Source: Fidelibacterota bacterium
GTDB taxonomy: Bacteria > Fidelibacterota > UBA8477 > JABMPR01
Direction of reading: 5' to 3'
NCBI GenBank assembly: GCA_021734255.1
Contig: JAIPJM010000014.1
Coordinates: 1 to 63,336 of the forward strand
DNA: 63,336 bases
In this document: one piece after another, positions 17,412 to 26,872 of the stretch
Layout of the letters: each line of letters opens with the position of its first letter
Numbering within the stretch: position 1 is the stretch's first letter
Notes under the pieces: model-generated
Databases searched by the model: none
The model's input: only the letters and a program-made list of their open reading frames with translations
What the model was told of the DNA's origin: nothing
Made by a program: the position numbers and the translations under genes

Positions 17412-19679
17412 ATGATTCAAATACAAAGTAAACCAGATGAGAAAATGTATCACAGCATGAATCTATTAGGAATTTTAAGTACTCGATTACCGAAGGGCCG
17501 GAAAATTTGGGTGTGGCTCGCAATCTTGGGTCTGGTGACTGGGATGGGTTTTGCCCAGGAGGAACTGGCCCATAAACGTGGAAAATTGTGGGACCTGATG
17601 CGAAATGATGGGATGTACGGAAGCCAGGGTGCCTGGGATTTTTGGGTTTCAGAACCCATCGGCCTTTTTCCGGGTTTTGACGGGTATTATCACCCGTTCG
17701 GGGGAGAATACGCAGGGGAAAATTCGTTTGTAAATTCGAGCATGCATAATTTTCGCAGCGGCTTGGCTGTTATTGCCGCTGACCTGCTGACACCTGGACC
17801 GCCTCCATATAATACACCTACTTCAACTGATTACATGATGTATCATGCCGGTTTTCAGGGCGATCCACACGGGGTTGCAGCTGAACGTGACCCACTTACT
17901 TTTGTTTATAATTATGTTGAGGACGCTGGATATGATCCAGAGTTGCCGGAAGAAATGTCAATCGCATCTTGGCACACTGATCTGGGTATCACGATCACAC
18001 GCAGAACTTACACCTGGAGTTTCCCAGGCTATACAGACTTTATTATTCACGACTATGTATTTAAAAATACTGGCGTGATGATCTCTAATTACATTGGGGA
18101 TGTTGTACCTGACTTTCCCCATCAAGACCTCAGCGAATTGTATATAGCCTTTCATTCGGCCATCTCAGTCTCAACGCGGAGTAATATTAATTTTTATTCA
18201 GATTTTATGGCGACACAGGCAGGTGGATTCGGATGGGACGAGGATCAGTTTCACGATTTCTATCATATCTTTGATGAGGGTGAACTAGTCTTTTCGACCA
18301 ATTGGGACGGCGGTAAGGAGCCACCCCCATTCATCGACGAAGAAGCATTCCCTGTGAAGAATAACGAAGCATGGAAATTGAAATTTGGTGAGGAAATGCA
18401 GAGTCCCTCAGCATTCGGATTGTTAGCATTATACATAGATGATGGTACAAACAATCCGCGTGCCTCGGAAATTCCAGACTACCTGCGCGTAGATGACCAT
18501 AAGAAAGGCACATTTCAAGGCCGGAGTCTTGATCTGGAACGTTTCAATGCCGGTAATCGGACACCAGAGGAATTCTATACCTTTGTTACCACACCAGACA
18601 CGCAGGCAGCTCTGGGAAACATGGGAGATCGTTTTAACGTCTATACTCTGTCTTATGGACCATATTCTCTGGCAACAAACGACTCCCTCCGCTTTGTCAT
18701 GGCTGAGATTGCCGGTTGTATGGATTATGATATCGTGCTTGCCGGTGATCCTGACAGCTTATTCCCGGGAGCAACGATTGATGCGATTCGTCAGAACGCT
18801 GATTATGCCCGTCAGGCAGTGGCATGGGGCATGGGCGGCGTTTCCAATGGGGTCCCAATCGCTGCAGATGTTCCTGATCCACCTCCTGGCCCCACAGTTC
18901 TGGCATCTAATGCTTCTATCGGCGCTGATACGGCACTGATAGCCGTTACGTGGGATCGAATTGCTGAATTAACAAATATCCCAAATGGCCCAGGTTCCAG
19001 TGAAGACTTCTATATAGGAAGCGATGATTTGGACGGCTACCGAATCTATCGAAGCCAGGACTTCCAATATGTCTCCGATGGAGAGCCCCCTGTGCTAAGA
19101 GGAGCAACCTGGGATTTGATTTTAGATATTCCGATCGACTCAGCAGCTCATTATTGGAGTGAGACAGAACAGCTTTACAAGTGGTATGATACGAATGTAG
19201 CTTTCGGGTTCAACTATGGCTATTACGTCGCAGCATATGTTGAGGATCCCAAGCCCTGGCACTCTGCCAATGGCACGATAGTAAGCGATCTTGGACCCCT
19301 TGAGAATGGAGATTATAACAGAGGACCGGCTGCAAATCCAGTGCAGGGTCCCGTGGAATCCCTGGATGTTTTTGCAGTACCCAACCCATTTGTTTACAAT
19401 GTGGAAGGCCGATCCTTTAGCAAATCAGACCCCTATAAGATCGAATTTAGAAACCTTCCAGAAAAATGTACGATTCGCATTTACACGCTTTCAGGGGATT
19501 TGGTAGCAGTGCTGAACCATGGTCCCGACGAAATGATGAACCTTTCGGGAAGCACATCCTGGAATCAGAAATCAAATTCTGGGCTTCTGGTTGCACCAGG
19601 ATTGTATATCTATCATGTCGAATCCACCACGCCTGGGTTGAAAGGGTCATTCACAGGCAAACTCATGATCGTCAGATAG
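17412..19679 (+). CDS. Large exported protein of unknown function with T9SS tail
   Basis: A 755-residue protein with a delayed signal peptide (basic region, hydrophobic WVWLAILGLVTGMGFAQ), so exported. Residues about 50-480 do not match a family I know. They are rich in aromatic residues, Asp and Gly (LWDLMRNDGMYG, GFDGYYHPFGGEY). A fibronectin-like segment follows (VTWDRIAELT through DGYRIYRS), then a C-terminal sorting-type domain (FAVPNPF, and GLYIYHVES). The ribosome site AGGGGA fits ATG 17412. It lies 15 bases after the TonB receptor and 16 before the PorV-like gene, suggesting a three-protein outer-membrane unit. It could be the surface lid or ligand-binding partner of the receptor in place of SusD; this is inference. 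Confidence 0.82.
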   Translation: MIQIQSKPDEKMYHSMNLLGILSTRLPKGRKIWVWLAILGLVTGMGFAQEELAHKRGKLWDLMRNDGMYGSQGAWDFWVSEPIGLFPGFDGYYHPFGGEYAGENSFVNSSMHNFRSGLAVIAADLLTPGPPPYNTPTSTDYMMYHAGFQGDPHGVAAERDPLTFVYNYVEDAGYDPELPEEMSIASWHTDLGITITRRTYTWSFPGYTDFIIHDYVFKNTGVMISNYIGDVVPDFPHQDLSELYIAFHSAISVSTRSNINFYSDFMATQAGGFGWDEDQFHDFYHIFDEGELVFSTNWDGGKEPPPFIDEEAFPVKNNEAWKLKFGEEMQSPSAFGLLALYIDDGTNNPRASEIPDYLRVDDHKKGTFQGRSLDLERFNAGNRTPEEFYTFVTTPDTQAALGNMGDRFNVYTLSYGPYSLATNDSLRFVMAEIAGCMDYDIVLAGDPDSLFPGATIDAIRQNADYARQAVAWGMGGVSNGVPIAADVPDPPPGPTVLASNASIGADTALIAVTWDRIAELTNIPNGPGSSEDFYIGSDDLDGYRIYRSQDFQYVSDGEPPVLRGATWDLILDIPIDSAAHYWSETEQLYKWYDTNVAFGFNYGYYVAAYVEDPKPWHSANGTIVSDLGPLENGDYNRGPAANPVQGPVESLDVFAVPNPFVYNVEGRSFSKSDPYKIEFRNLPEKCTIRIYTLSGDLVAVLNHGPDEMMNLSGSTSWNQKSNSGLLVAPGLYIYHVESTTPGLKGSFTGKLMIVR

Positions 19680-19695
19680 GGAGCGTGCAAGTGAT

Positions 19696-20682
19696 ATGAA
19701 AGCATTAAGCGTTTTTACGATTTTTATGATGGGTATGGTCACCATCGATTCTGCTGTTGCAGACGATTTCAATAAGGGTGGACGAACCACCATGCAATTT
19801 ACCAAAATAGGTCTTGGTGCTCGCCAGGTTGGCATGGGGGAATCCAACATTACGATCAACGGCAATGCGGGAAATCTCTTCTGGAATCCTGCTGGCCTGG
19901 GGCGAATTGACAAGGCCTCGAGTTCCTTTACCTACGTGCGCTGGATTGGAGATATGAACTATTTGGCGGCGAGCGTGGCAATGCGAGTCATGCAGAACAA
20001 TATCGTTGGACTTTCACTGACTTCCTTGAGTTATGGAGATATACCGGAAGCAGTTGTCAGTGCCAGTGGGACCTCAGATGCGAGAACAGGAAATTCCTTT
20101 AGCGGGAGTGATCTCCTCGTCGGGGGAACCTTGGCGCGGGAATTTACAGATCGTCTAACGGTTGCTGTCACCGCAAAGCATCTTAGAGAAGAGTTGTTCG
20201 ACTACGTTGGAACTGTGACAGCCTTCGATATAGGTAGCATTTATTCAACAGGATTCAAGGGTATACGGATTGGTATGAGTGCCCAAAATTTTGGTACATC
20301 GAGTGTTTCTTTTCTGGAAGAGAGCGATAGGGAAGATGGTTACGATATCCCATTGATGTACAGAGTCGGTTTCTCTGGTAATGTCATGGGAGAATCGAAT
20401 GCTTTCATCACCGCTTCGGATTCCCACCTGCTCACAGTGGCTTTCACAGCGGTGAATAGCAATGATTATGGTGAACGGTATAACCTGGGATTGGAATACT
20501 GGTATAACCAGATGATAGCAGCAAGAGTAGGATACCGATCGAATTATAGTGAAGGTAATCTGGCAATGGGTTTCGGGTTTATGGGCCCTATAGGGTCTTC
20601 AGCATGGGCTATTGACTATGCATTCGTATTCTATGAAAATTTGAATACGCCACACCGGCTTACCATATCAACAAATTTCTAA
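19696..20682 (+). CDS. PorV/PorQ-family outer-membrane protein
   Basis: A 328-residue outer-membrane barrel of the PorV/PorQ (UPF0164, FadL-like) kind. It has a signal peptide, then the family start (TKIGLGARQVGMGESNITI), the GNLFWNPAGLGRI segment with its Asn-Pro-Ala-Gly motif, and a barrel ending in an aromatic residue (TISTNF). PorV shuttles T9SS cargo to the attachment complex at the cell surface. Here the gene directly follows a TonB receptor and a T9SS-tailed protein, so it may be a dedicated carrier or a structural partner rather than the housekeeping PorV. Confidence 0.88.
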   Translation: MKALSVFTIFMMGMVTIDSAVADDFNKGGRTTMQFTKIGLGARQVGMGESNITINGNAGNLFWNPAGLGRIDKASSSFTYVRWIGDMNYLAASVAMRVMQNNIVGLSLTSLSYGDIPEAVVSASGTSDARTGNSFSGSDLLVGGTLAREFTDRLTVAVTAKHLREELFDYVGTVTAFDIGSIYSTGFKGIRIGMSAQNFGTSSVSFLEESDREDGYDIPLMYRVGFSGNVMGESNAFITASDSHLLTVAFTAVNSNDYGERYNLGLEYWYNQMIAARVGYRSNYSEGNLAMGFGFMGPIGSSAWAIDYAFVFYENLNTPHRLTISTNF

Positions 20683-20756
20683 TGGCTTAGCTAAACGCAG
20701 TGTTCGTTAGCGCATAAATCATACATGTTATAATGAGTTATTTAAAGGAGTAGAAA

Positions 20757-23700
20757 TTGGCTTTTTCCCGAATTGTTGTGGATGGTACAACACTCACACG
20801 TGATAATTTTATCGATCCTCCTAAGGAGATGGGGATTCTTCCGTTCTGGTTCTGGAATGGTGATTTGGAAGAGGATGAACTCTTCTGGCAAATGGAACAG
20901 TACTATGACAGAGGTATTCGCGGCTTATTTCTCCATGGTCGGTTTGGGCTGACAGTCCCATATCTATCTGAGGGTTGGTTTGATAAAACCAAATTCGTTG
21001 TTGAAAAAGCCAAAGCGATCGGTCTTGATATCTGGATCTACGATGAAATGAACTGGCCAAGCGGTACCGCCGAGAAACAGGTGCTCGATAAATTTCCGCA
21101 TCTGAAACAGCGTTACCTTGAGCTCGTCGTTCTCCACGTTCAGGGTCCATTATTTACCTTCCTCGAAGCCACCGACGATCGTTATGTCAATACTGGCAAT
21201 TCTACACCAATCGCAGCTTACGCGTGTAGTGCGGAGGAGTTCGATCGAGGTGAGATCAGTGAACTGATCGATCTTACCCCAAATCTATCCTTCAATGCAG
21301 TTATACCCTGGGAGGCGCCTGCAGGTGACTGGAAATTGTTGTATTTCCTTGAGAAGCAGATCGACTATTACATCGATGCACTGAACCCTGAAGCTACCAA
21401 GCGTTTCCTCGAGGTTACCCACGATGGGTATAAAGCAGCTGTAGGTGAAGAATTCGGGAAAACTGTTCCAGGATTTTATACGGATGAGCCCGCCATGCAT
21501 TATTACCACGTTGGTATGGATAATTGGGTAGTCCCCTGGTCAAGCCAGATGTTTAAAATTTTTAGAGATCACCGTGGATACGACCTAAAACCGCATTTGC
21601 CAGCCCTCTATGCTGACATGGGACCCGAGACAGAGCGCATTCGATATGACTTCTGGAGAACACTCTCTGACCAATACACGAATACCTATTACAAACAGAT
21701 TCGAGATTGGTGCGATGAGAATGATGTCATTTTCACGGGTCATCTCCTATTCGAGGAATGGTTGAGAGCCAGTGCTAGATGTGAGGGAAACATCTTCAAT
21801 CACCTGAAGCAGATGCATATGACTGGGGTCGATCATCTTTATCCTAAAATTGGTACTGAGGAGACACCAGACCAGCATGTTGCTCTGAAACTTGCGAGTT
21901 CCGCAGCACACCATTTTGGCTCTGCTCGACTGCTCTGCGAATCTATGGGAGGAACCTATTGGGATTGTAGTCTGGAACGAATGAAGTGGATCGCGAACTG
22001 GGAGTATGTGCTGGGCGTGACGGTGTTCAACAACCATGGCTATCATTATTCCATCGAGGGTGAGCGAAAACGTGATTGGCCACCCTCACAGTTCTACCAC
22101 CACACCTGGTGGAAATATTACGATCAATTCACAGAGTATATGGCCCGATTGGGCCACATACTTTCTGGTGGGAGGCACGTCGCTAAATTATTAATGCTCT
22201 ATCCCCTGAATAGTATCTGGACGAATTATACTCCTCAATCGAAGAATCAGATATCAGACGCCATCGAGCAGGATTTCTATTACCTCACAGACACTCTCCT
22301 TCGAATGCATTTTGACTTCGATTACACAGATGAAGAGATCTTGGCAGATGCGAAGGTCAGTGATGGTCAGATCCACATTAACGAAGAAAGCTTCGATGTG
22401 ATGGTACTACCTCCTTTGACTCACATCAAAATATCAACGCTTGAGAAGCTTGAATCGTTCGTAGCAGAAGGGGGGAAGGTGCTTTCAAGCACCTTTGCCC
22501 CCTCGAAACTTCTTGAATATACGGGTAACGATGAGGTGTCTCGGCTGAATGCTCTATTTGGTCATGATGTCCATGAAAAACTTGAAGCGTTTAACAACGA
22601 TTCGATCAAGCAAGAGATAATGAGTAGCAAAGCCGGAAACGTGCAAACATTCTCAAGTTCAGCACTTAAAAAATGGCGACCACGTGCACAACTCTGGAAA
22701 GCGCTCGAATCTTGGATCAAACCAGACGTGACCATTGATGCTGACAATGTCTTCTACCTGCACCGTGTAAAAGATGATTTTGATCTGTATTACCTGGTGA
22801 ACACAAGCCAGAATGATCTGGGTAAAGTGGAGATTAGTTTTGAACATCAGGGTAAACCAGAACTATGGAACGCTAACACAGGAGAAATTCAAGCGGTTGA
22901 AGTGTTTGAATTCAAGGACGATCGTCTGCACATCACCCTAGAGTTTCCGGCGACTGAATCTCACATCGTAATAATCACGGATGAGAAGGTTGGCAAACAC
23001 GTAGCTAGTTCTAATGTGACAGTCGAATCTTTTGACGGTAGCGTGATCAGAGCCTGGGGCAACCCTGTTGATACAGTCAAGCTCACGGTACAGGATGGAA
23101 CAGATCTCCAAGAGATCGAATTAGAAGCTGTGCAGGTATCGGAACCTGTTGAACTCCCCCCGGAAATGCACTTTGAAACCGAAGATCGTAATGTATTTCT
23201 GGTGGATCAGTGGAAGATGCTGCCCATTGAAAATGATGATGACTCGAAGAAATATGCTGAGTTAGACCTGGATGATTCAAGTTGGATAGATGTCAAGATG
23301 GGTGCTTGGGAAATGCAATTACCCAGCGAACGAGATGAGCAGATTTACCCTCAATCACTTTGGTACCGTGCCTGGTTCCAGATCGATGATATACCGACAG
23401 ATTCAGCACTATTGATAGATGGCTTCAGCGGAAGTCACCACCAGATATTCATAAACGGGAGATTGGTGGAATCCACACCGAAGCGAAGTGCTCTTGACGC
23501 AGAGATCATGGAACTTGACATCCAGGCATACCTCAAAACAGGAAAAAACCTGGTTGCGGTAAATCTTACCGCGGAGCGACGCACAGATGGAATACTCGAC
23601 CTCCTGAAAATATTGGGACATCTCCGGGTAGATGAATCAGGTGAGACACCATCCATTGCTCAGGAACTGGGAAAAATTGAGTGTAGCAGCTGGACTGAGC

Positions 23701-24026
23701 AAGGCTACCCATTTTACTCTGGTACAGGCGTTTATACGACAGAGGTGGAGCTTGATCCAGATTTCCTGAGTGGCAAAGTTTTTCTGGTAGCCCAGGTTGG
23801 TGAAGATGTTATGGAGGTGTCTGTCAATGGTGGTGAACCCAAAGTTTTACCTTGGCACCCTTATCAAATTGACATTGGGCACGAGCTGAAACCTGGACGG
23901 AATCGCATAGAGTTGAAAGTAACTAATACACTGATCAATATACTGGAAGGGGTTAGGGAGAGTAGTGGATTTAGAACCCCTCCCAAGCTTGTTGCAGCAC
24001 CTTCTTATGTAATTCCCGTTGAATAG
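20757..24026 (+). CDS. Large glycoside hydrolase, GH106/GH2-like
   Basis: A 1089-residue enzyme starting at TTG 20757 with a good AAAGGAG site. No signal peptide, so probably cytoplasmic. The N-terminal TIM barrel carries segments typical of the GH106-like group often annotated as alpha-L-rhamnosidase: ILPFWFWNGDLEEDE, IWIYDEMNWPSG, GFYTDEPAM and LLCESMGGTYWD, with candidate catalytic Glu/Asp in the last three. A glutamine-amidotransferase-like region follows (about 460-560), and beta-sandwich domains close the protein (WYRAWFQIDD, FINGRLVES). It probably removes a terminal sugar, perhaps rhamnose-like, from imported oligosaccharides. The exact family needs a profile search. Confidence 0.8.
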   Translation: MAFSRIVVDGTTLTRDNFIDPPKEMGILPFWFWNGDLEEDELFWQMEQYYDRGIRGLFLHGRFGLTVPYLSEGWFDKTKFVVEKAKAIGLDIWIYDEMNWPSGTAEKQVLDKFPHLKQRYLELVVLHVQGPLFTFLEATDDRYVNTGNSTPIAAYACSAEEFDRGEISELIDLTPNLSFNAVIPWEAPAGDWKLLYFLEKQIDYYIDALNPEATKRFLEVTHDGYKAAVGEEFGKTVPGFYTDEPAMHYYHVGMDNWVVPWSSQMFKIFRDHRGYDLKPHLPALYADMGPETERIRYDFWRTLSDQYTNTYYKQIRDWCDENDVIFTGHLLFEEWLRASARCEGNIFNHLKQMHMTGVDHLYPKIGTEETPDQHVALKLASSAAHHFGSARLLCESMGGTYWDCSLERMKWIANWEYVLGVTVFNNHGYHYSIEGERKRDWPPSQFYHHTWWKYYDQFTEYMARLGHILSGGRHVAKLLMLYPLNSIWTNYTPQSKNQISDAIEQDFYYLTDTLLRMHFDFDYTDEEILADAKVSDGQIHINEESFDVMVLPPLTHIKISTLEKLESFVAEGGKVLSSTFAPSKLLEYTGNDEVSRLNALFGHDVHEKLEAFNNDSIKQEIMSSKAGNVQTFSSSALKKWRPRAQLWKALESWIKPDVTIDADNVFYLHRVKDDFDLYYLVNTSQNDLGKVEISFEHQGKPELWNANTGEIQAVEVFEFKDDRLHITLEFPATESHIVIITDEKVGKHVASSNVTVESFDGSVIRAWGNPVDTVKLTVQDGTDLQEIELEAVQVSEPVELPPEMHFETEDRNVFLVDQWKMLPIENDDDSKKYAELDLDDSSWIDVKMGAWEMQLPSERDEQIYPQSLWYRAWFQIDDIPTDSALLIDGFSGSHHQIFINGRLVESTPKRSALDAEIMELDIQAYLKTGKNLVAVNLTAERRTDGILDLLKILGHLRVDESGETPSIAQELGKIECSSWTEQGYPFYSGTGVYTTEVELDPDFLSGKVFLVAQVGEDVMEVSVNGGEPKVLPWHPYQIDIGHELKPGRNRIELKVTNTLINILEGVRESSGFRTPPKLVAAPSYVIPVE

Positions 24027-24031
24027 TAAAA

Positions 24032-24979
24032 ATGAGAGTGCTTATGGAGACTGATGGAATTTTGGTAATAGGATCTGCGAATATGGACCTGGTTGTCACC
24101 TCTGAACGCTTCCCTGGCCCTGGAGAGACAATTCTCGGGGACACATTTAAAATGATTCCAGGAGGTAAGGGGGCAAATCAGGCAGTTTGCGCTGGTTCGC
24201 TAGGGACAGAGACTACCTTTCTCGGGAGAGTGGGGAATGATTCCTTCGGGAAAACACTGATCCAAAGTTTAGATGCACACGGTGTTGATACAGGTCAGAT
24301 CGGGGTTGATTCAACTGAGCCAACCGGGACAGCTCTGATCCAGGTCAATAGCCTGGGTGAGAATCAGATTGTTGTTATTCCAGGCAGTAATATGACCCTG
24401 TCGACTGATGATCTGGAAGGACATCAAGAGAACTTCGCAAAAGCAGGATTAATGCTGATTCAGCTTGAGATACCTCTGGATACAGTCGCACGTGCACTTT
24501 CTTTGGCAAAGGATCATGAATGCATAACAATTATGAATCCTGCTCCAGCGGCAAAACTATCGGAAGACATTTTTCCACTGATTGATATTTGTACACCCAA
24601 TGAGATAGAGCTGAGAATGATGTCAGAAAACAGAGCCATCGCTGATGGTGATATCGAATCCATGGCTAAGCACCTCCTCAGCAAGGGTGTTGGCAAGGTT
24701 ATCGTGACACTCGGCTCAGAAGGTGCCATGCTCGTGCATCAGGGGGGGGCAAGAATTTTTCATGCGAGAGAAGTTAAAGCTGTTGATACTACAGGTGCTG
24801 GGGATGCATTCAATGGCGCTCTGGCATCCTCATTGGCCACAGGAACTGGAGTTGAAGAGGCTATTGAATTCGCCATGGATGTGGCAGCGTATTGTGTAAC
24901 CCGTCCGGGAGCACAAACATCCATGCCTACCAAACATCAGATAGATGAATGGAAAAAACTTCAATTGAAAGAGGTATAA
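24032..24979 (+). CDS. rbsK: Ribokinase
   Basis: A 315-residue PfkB-family kinase with the features of true ribokinase: IGSANMDLVV, the sugar-binding PGGKGANQAV signature (about residues 43-52), VTLGSEGAM, and TTGAGDAFNGAL with the catalytic Asp. It phosphorylates D-ribose to ribose-5-phosphate in the cytoplasm. ATG 24032 has no clear ribosome site and ATG 24044 is an alternative. It is 4 bases before rbsD, an association known from rbs operons, but there are no rbsABC transporter genes here. Ribose must come from an unusual source, perhaps the nucleoside hydrolase at 55559. Confidence 0.93.
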   Translation: MRVLMETDGILVIGSANMDLVVTSERFPGPGETILGDTFKMIPGGKGANQAVCAGSLGTETTFLGRVGNDSFGKTLIQSLDAHGVDTGQIGVDSTEPTGTALIQVNSLGENQIVVIPGSNMTLSTDDLEGHQENFAKAGLMLIQLEIPLDTVARALSLAKDHECITIMNPAPAAKLSEDIFPLIDICTPNEIELRMMSENRAIADGDIESMAKHLLSKGVGKVIVTLGSEGAMLVHQGGARIFHAREVKAVDTTGAGDAFNGALASSLATGTGVEEAIEFAMDVAAYCVTRPGAQTSMPTKHQIDEWKKLQLKEV

Positions 24980-24983
24980 AGCT

Positions 24984-25385
24984 ATGAAAAAGGTGGGAAT
25001 ATTACATCCTGAATTATCGAAAGCGATAGCAATTATGGGACATACAGATCGGCTGGTTGTATGTGATGCCGGACTCCCCATCCCAGTCCATGCTGAGCGC
25101 ATTGACCTCGCATTGACCGAGGGAATTCCAAAGTTTCAGGATGTGCTACGAATAGTACTCTCTGAACTTGAAGTCGAATCAGCCATTGTTGCACGGGAAC
25201 TTTCAGTCCAGAACAATGATTTTCTTGAAAAGATGAAGGAATTGATGCCAGATATCGAGATCAGCCAGGTACCACATGAGCAATTCAAAGAATTGAGTCG
25301 AGAGAACGGGAGGACCATATTCGTAAGGACAGGAGAGACAACGCCCTATGCGAATATCATCCTCATTTCCGGCGTGACCTTTTAA
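24984..25385 (+). CDS. rbsD: D-ribose pyranase
   Basis: A 133-residue protein of the RbsD family and normal length. The conserved N-terminus (GILHPELSKAIAIMGHTD with catalytic His) and DAGLPIP are present, as is the C-terminal GETTPYANIILISGV. RbsD interconverts pyranose and furanose forms of ribose so that ribokinase receives the furanose. It partners with the preceding ribokinase, 4 bases upstream, and is followed 22 bases later by a glycosidase lipoprotein. The assignment is firm because the active-site segments and the neighbour agree. Confidence 0.94.
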   Translation: MKKVGILHPELSKAIAIMGHTDRLVVCDAGLPIPVHAERIDLALTEGIPKFQDVLRIVLSELEVESAIVARELSVQNNDFLEKMKELMPDIEISQVPHEQFKELSRENGRTIFVRTGETTPYANIILISGVTF

Positions 25386-25407
25386 AAACAAACAATAGGA
25401 GTCGAAA

Positions 25408-26868
25408 TTGAACCTGAAGAGAATACTGAAACCAATTGTCATCTTAGTGTTAACCAGCATTATACTGAACTGTACCGCTGGTAAGAGACCGCCATTGTTC
25501 TATGATGCTCTTGTGAATAACGAACACGATGGCTATTACACAATGCCGGTTGGTATGTGCGAAGATTACCCTGAAGAAACCACAACTGAAGATATCATTA
25601 AAAAAGATCTTGATTTTTTAAAGGCTCATGATATCAAATTCATGCGGATCTCATTCGGTTGGGATGCCATCGAAAATGAGGAAGATAAATACGACTGGCT
25701 GTTCTGGGATGAATATATTCGGACCGCAGTAGAGGATTATGGAATTACTCTGATCCCCTACATCTGTTACACCCCAGATTGGAACTCCACCGCCAAGGGC
25801 GATCCCATGGCATTCTGGAACCACACACCAATTGATTATGATGAATTCGGGGAATTCATTTATGATCTTGTCACTCGATATAAACCATGGATTGAGACCT
25901 GGGAACTCTGGAATGAACCAGACATTTCAGCTTTCTGGTCAGGCAATGCAGCTGATTTGGCTAAGCTTACCAAAATAGGTTCTAAAGCAGTCCGTCGCGC
26001 AGACCCCACTGCAAAGGTCGTTTTGGCAGGTTTGGCCTGGGACACCAATTTTACCAGAGAACTATTCAAAGATCATGATATCAGCCAGCATATCGATGTG
26101 GTAAATATCCATAATTATTTTGAAACCTGGCATCCCGATCCAGTAGAACATATTACAGATTATGTCGACGAAATCTATTCCATAGTAGCAGCGTATGGTG
26201 ACGGTCAACCTGTCTGGATGGCAGAGGTTGGATACAGCACATGGCGCATGGATTCGGCAAGAGTCTCCAACGATTATGTAGCCTGTTATGAATACGAGCA
26301 CACACCAGAATATCAAGCGGTAGACCTGTTTAAAAGATGTGCACTTGTTGCAGCCACGCACCAGGTCAGCGCTATCGCCTGGTACGAATTGAAAGACCTG
26401 CCAATGGGAGAGGATGTTATCGGAGATAACAACAATCGGAATTTGGGCGTTTGTTATGTTGATCACACCCCCAAACCTGCAGCACAGGCCTTGAAGACGT
26501 TCAACGTGCTATTTAATAAACCATTTCTGAATATCAGTGAGGATGTGAAGGTGTCCGCCAGTGAGGATCTCGATACCCAAAGTCTTAGCTTCAAGATGAA
26601 TGATGGCAGCGTACTCCTGGTCGCTTGGCTACCCACGTGGCTTGCTGAGGAAGAATGTGGAGAACCCAGAGGTGCTGTAGCAGATCAACGAAGTGCGAAC
26701 CTGAATTTTGAACTCCCTTTCGAACTTTCAGGTGATGCAGTTCAACTTGATGAACTTGGAAACTCATCTCCATTCTCTGGTGCAAATGCCTCTTCTGGAA
26801 AGACAACGCTGAAAGATGTCGAGCTTACGGGTGGTAAACTGACGATTATAAAGATCAAAAAGAGTTAG
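25408..26868 (+). CDS. Clan GH-A glycoside hydrolase lipoprotein (GH39/GH5-like)
   Basis: 486 residues, starting at TTG 25408 with AGGAG 6 bases upstream. The N-terminus is a lipoprotein signal ending ILNC (Cys22), so the enzyme is membrane-anchored outside the cytoplasm. The TIM barrel has the clan-A acid/base in WELWNEPDISAFW (Glu170) and a likely nucleophile in WMAEVGYSTW (Glu273), with ISFGWDAIE as an early strand. The arrangement is most like GH39 beta-xylosidases or related GH5 members, retaining enzymes on beta-glycosides. A small beta domain ends the protein. Family number and substrate are not certain. Confidence 0.85.
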   Translation: MNLKRILKPIVILVLTSIILNCTAGKRPPLFYDALVNNEHDGYYTMPVGMCEDYPEETTTEDIIKKDLDFLKAHDIKFMRISFGWDAIENEEDKYDWLFWDEYIRTAVEDYGITLIPYICYTPDWNSTAKGDPMAFWNHTPIDYDEFGEFIYDLVTRYKPWIETWELWNEPDISAFWSGNAADLAKLTKIGSKAVRRADPTAKVVLAGLAWDTNFTRELFKDHDISQHIDVVNIHNYFETWHPDPVEHITDYVDEIYSIVAAYGDGQPVWMAEVGYSTWRMDSARVSNDYVACYEYEHTPEYQAVDLFKRCALVAATHQVSAIAWYELKDLPMGEDVIGDNNNRNLGVCYVDHTPKPAAQALKTFNVLFNKPFLNISEDVKVSASEDLDTQSLSFKMNDGSVLLVAWLPTWLAEEECGEPRGAVADQRSANLNFELPFELSGDAVQLDELGNSSPFSGANASSGKTTLKDVELTGGKLTIIKIKKS

Positions 26869-26872
26869 CACG

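Noticed and set aside
14475-20682. A SusCD-type glycan uptake pair
   Set aside because: The TonB receptor is not followed by any SusD-like helical lipoprotein; the next gene is a T9SS-tailed beta-rich protein of different kind.
24032-25385. A complete rbs ribose transport operon
   Set aside because: Only rbsK and rbsD are found; no ribose-binding protein, RbsA or RbsC gene occurs nearby. The ABC genes present are CUT1 oligosaccharide type.
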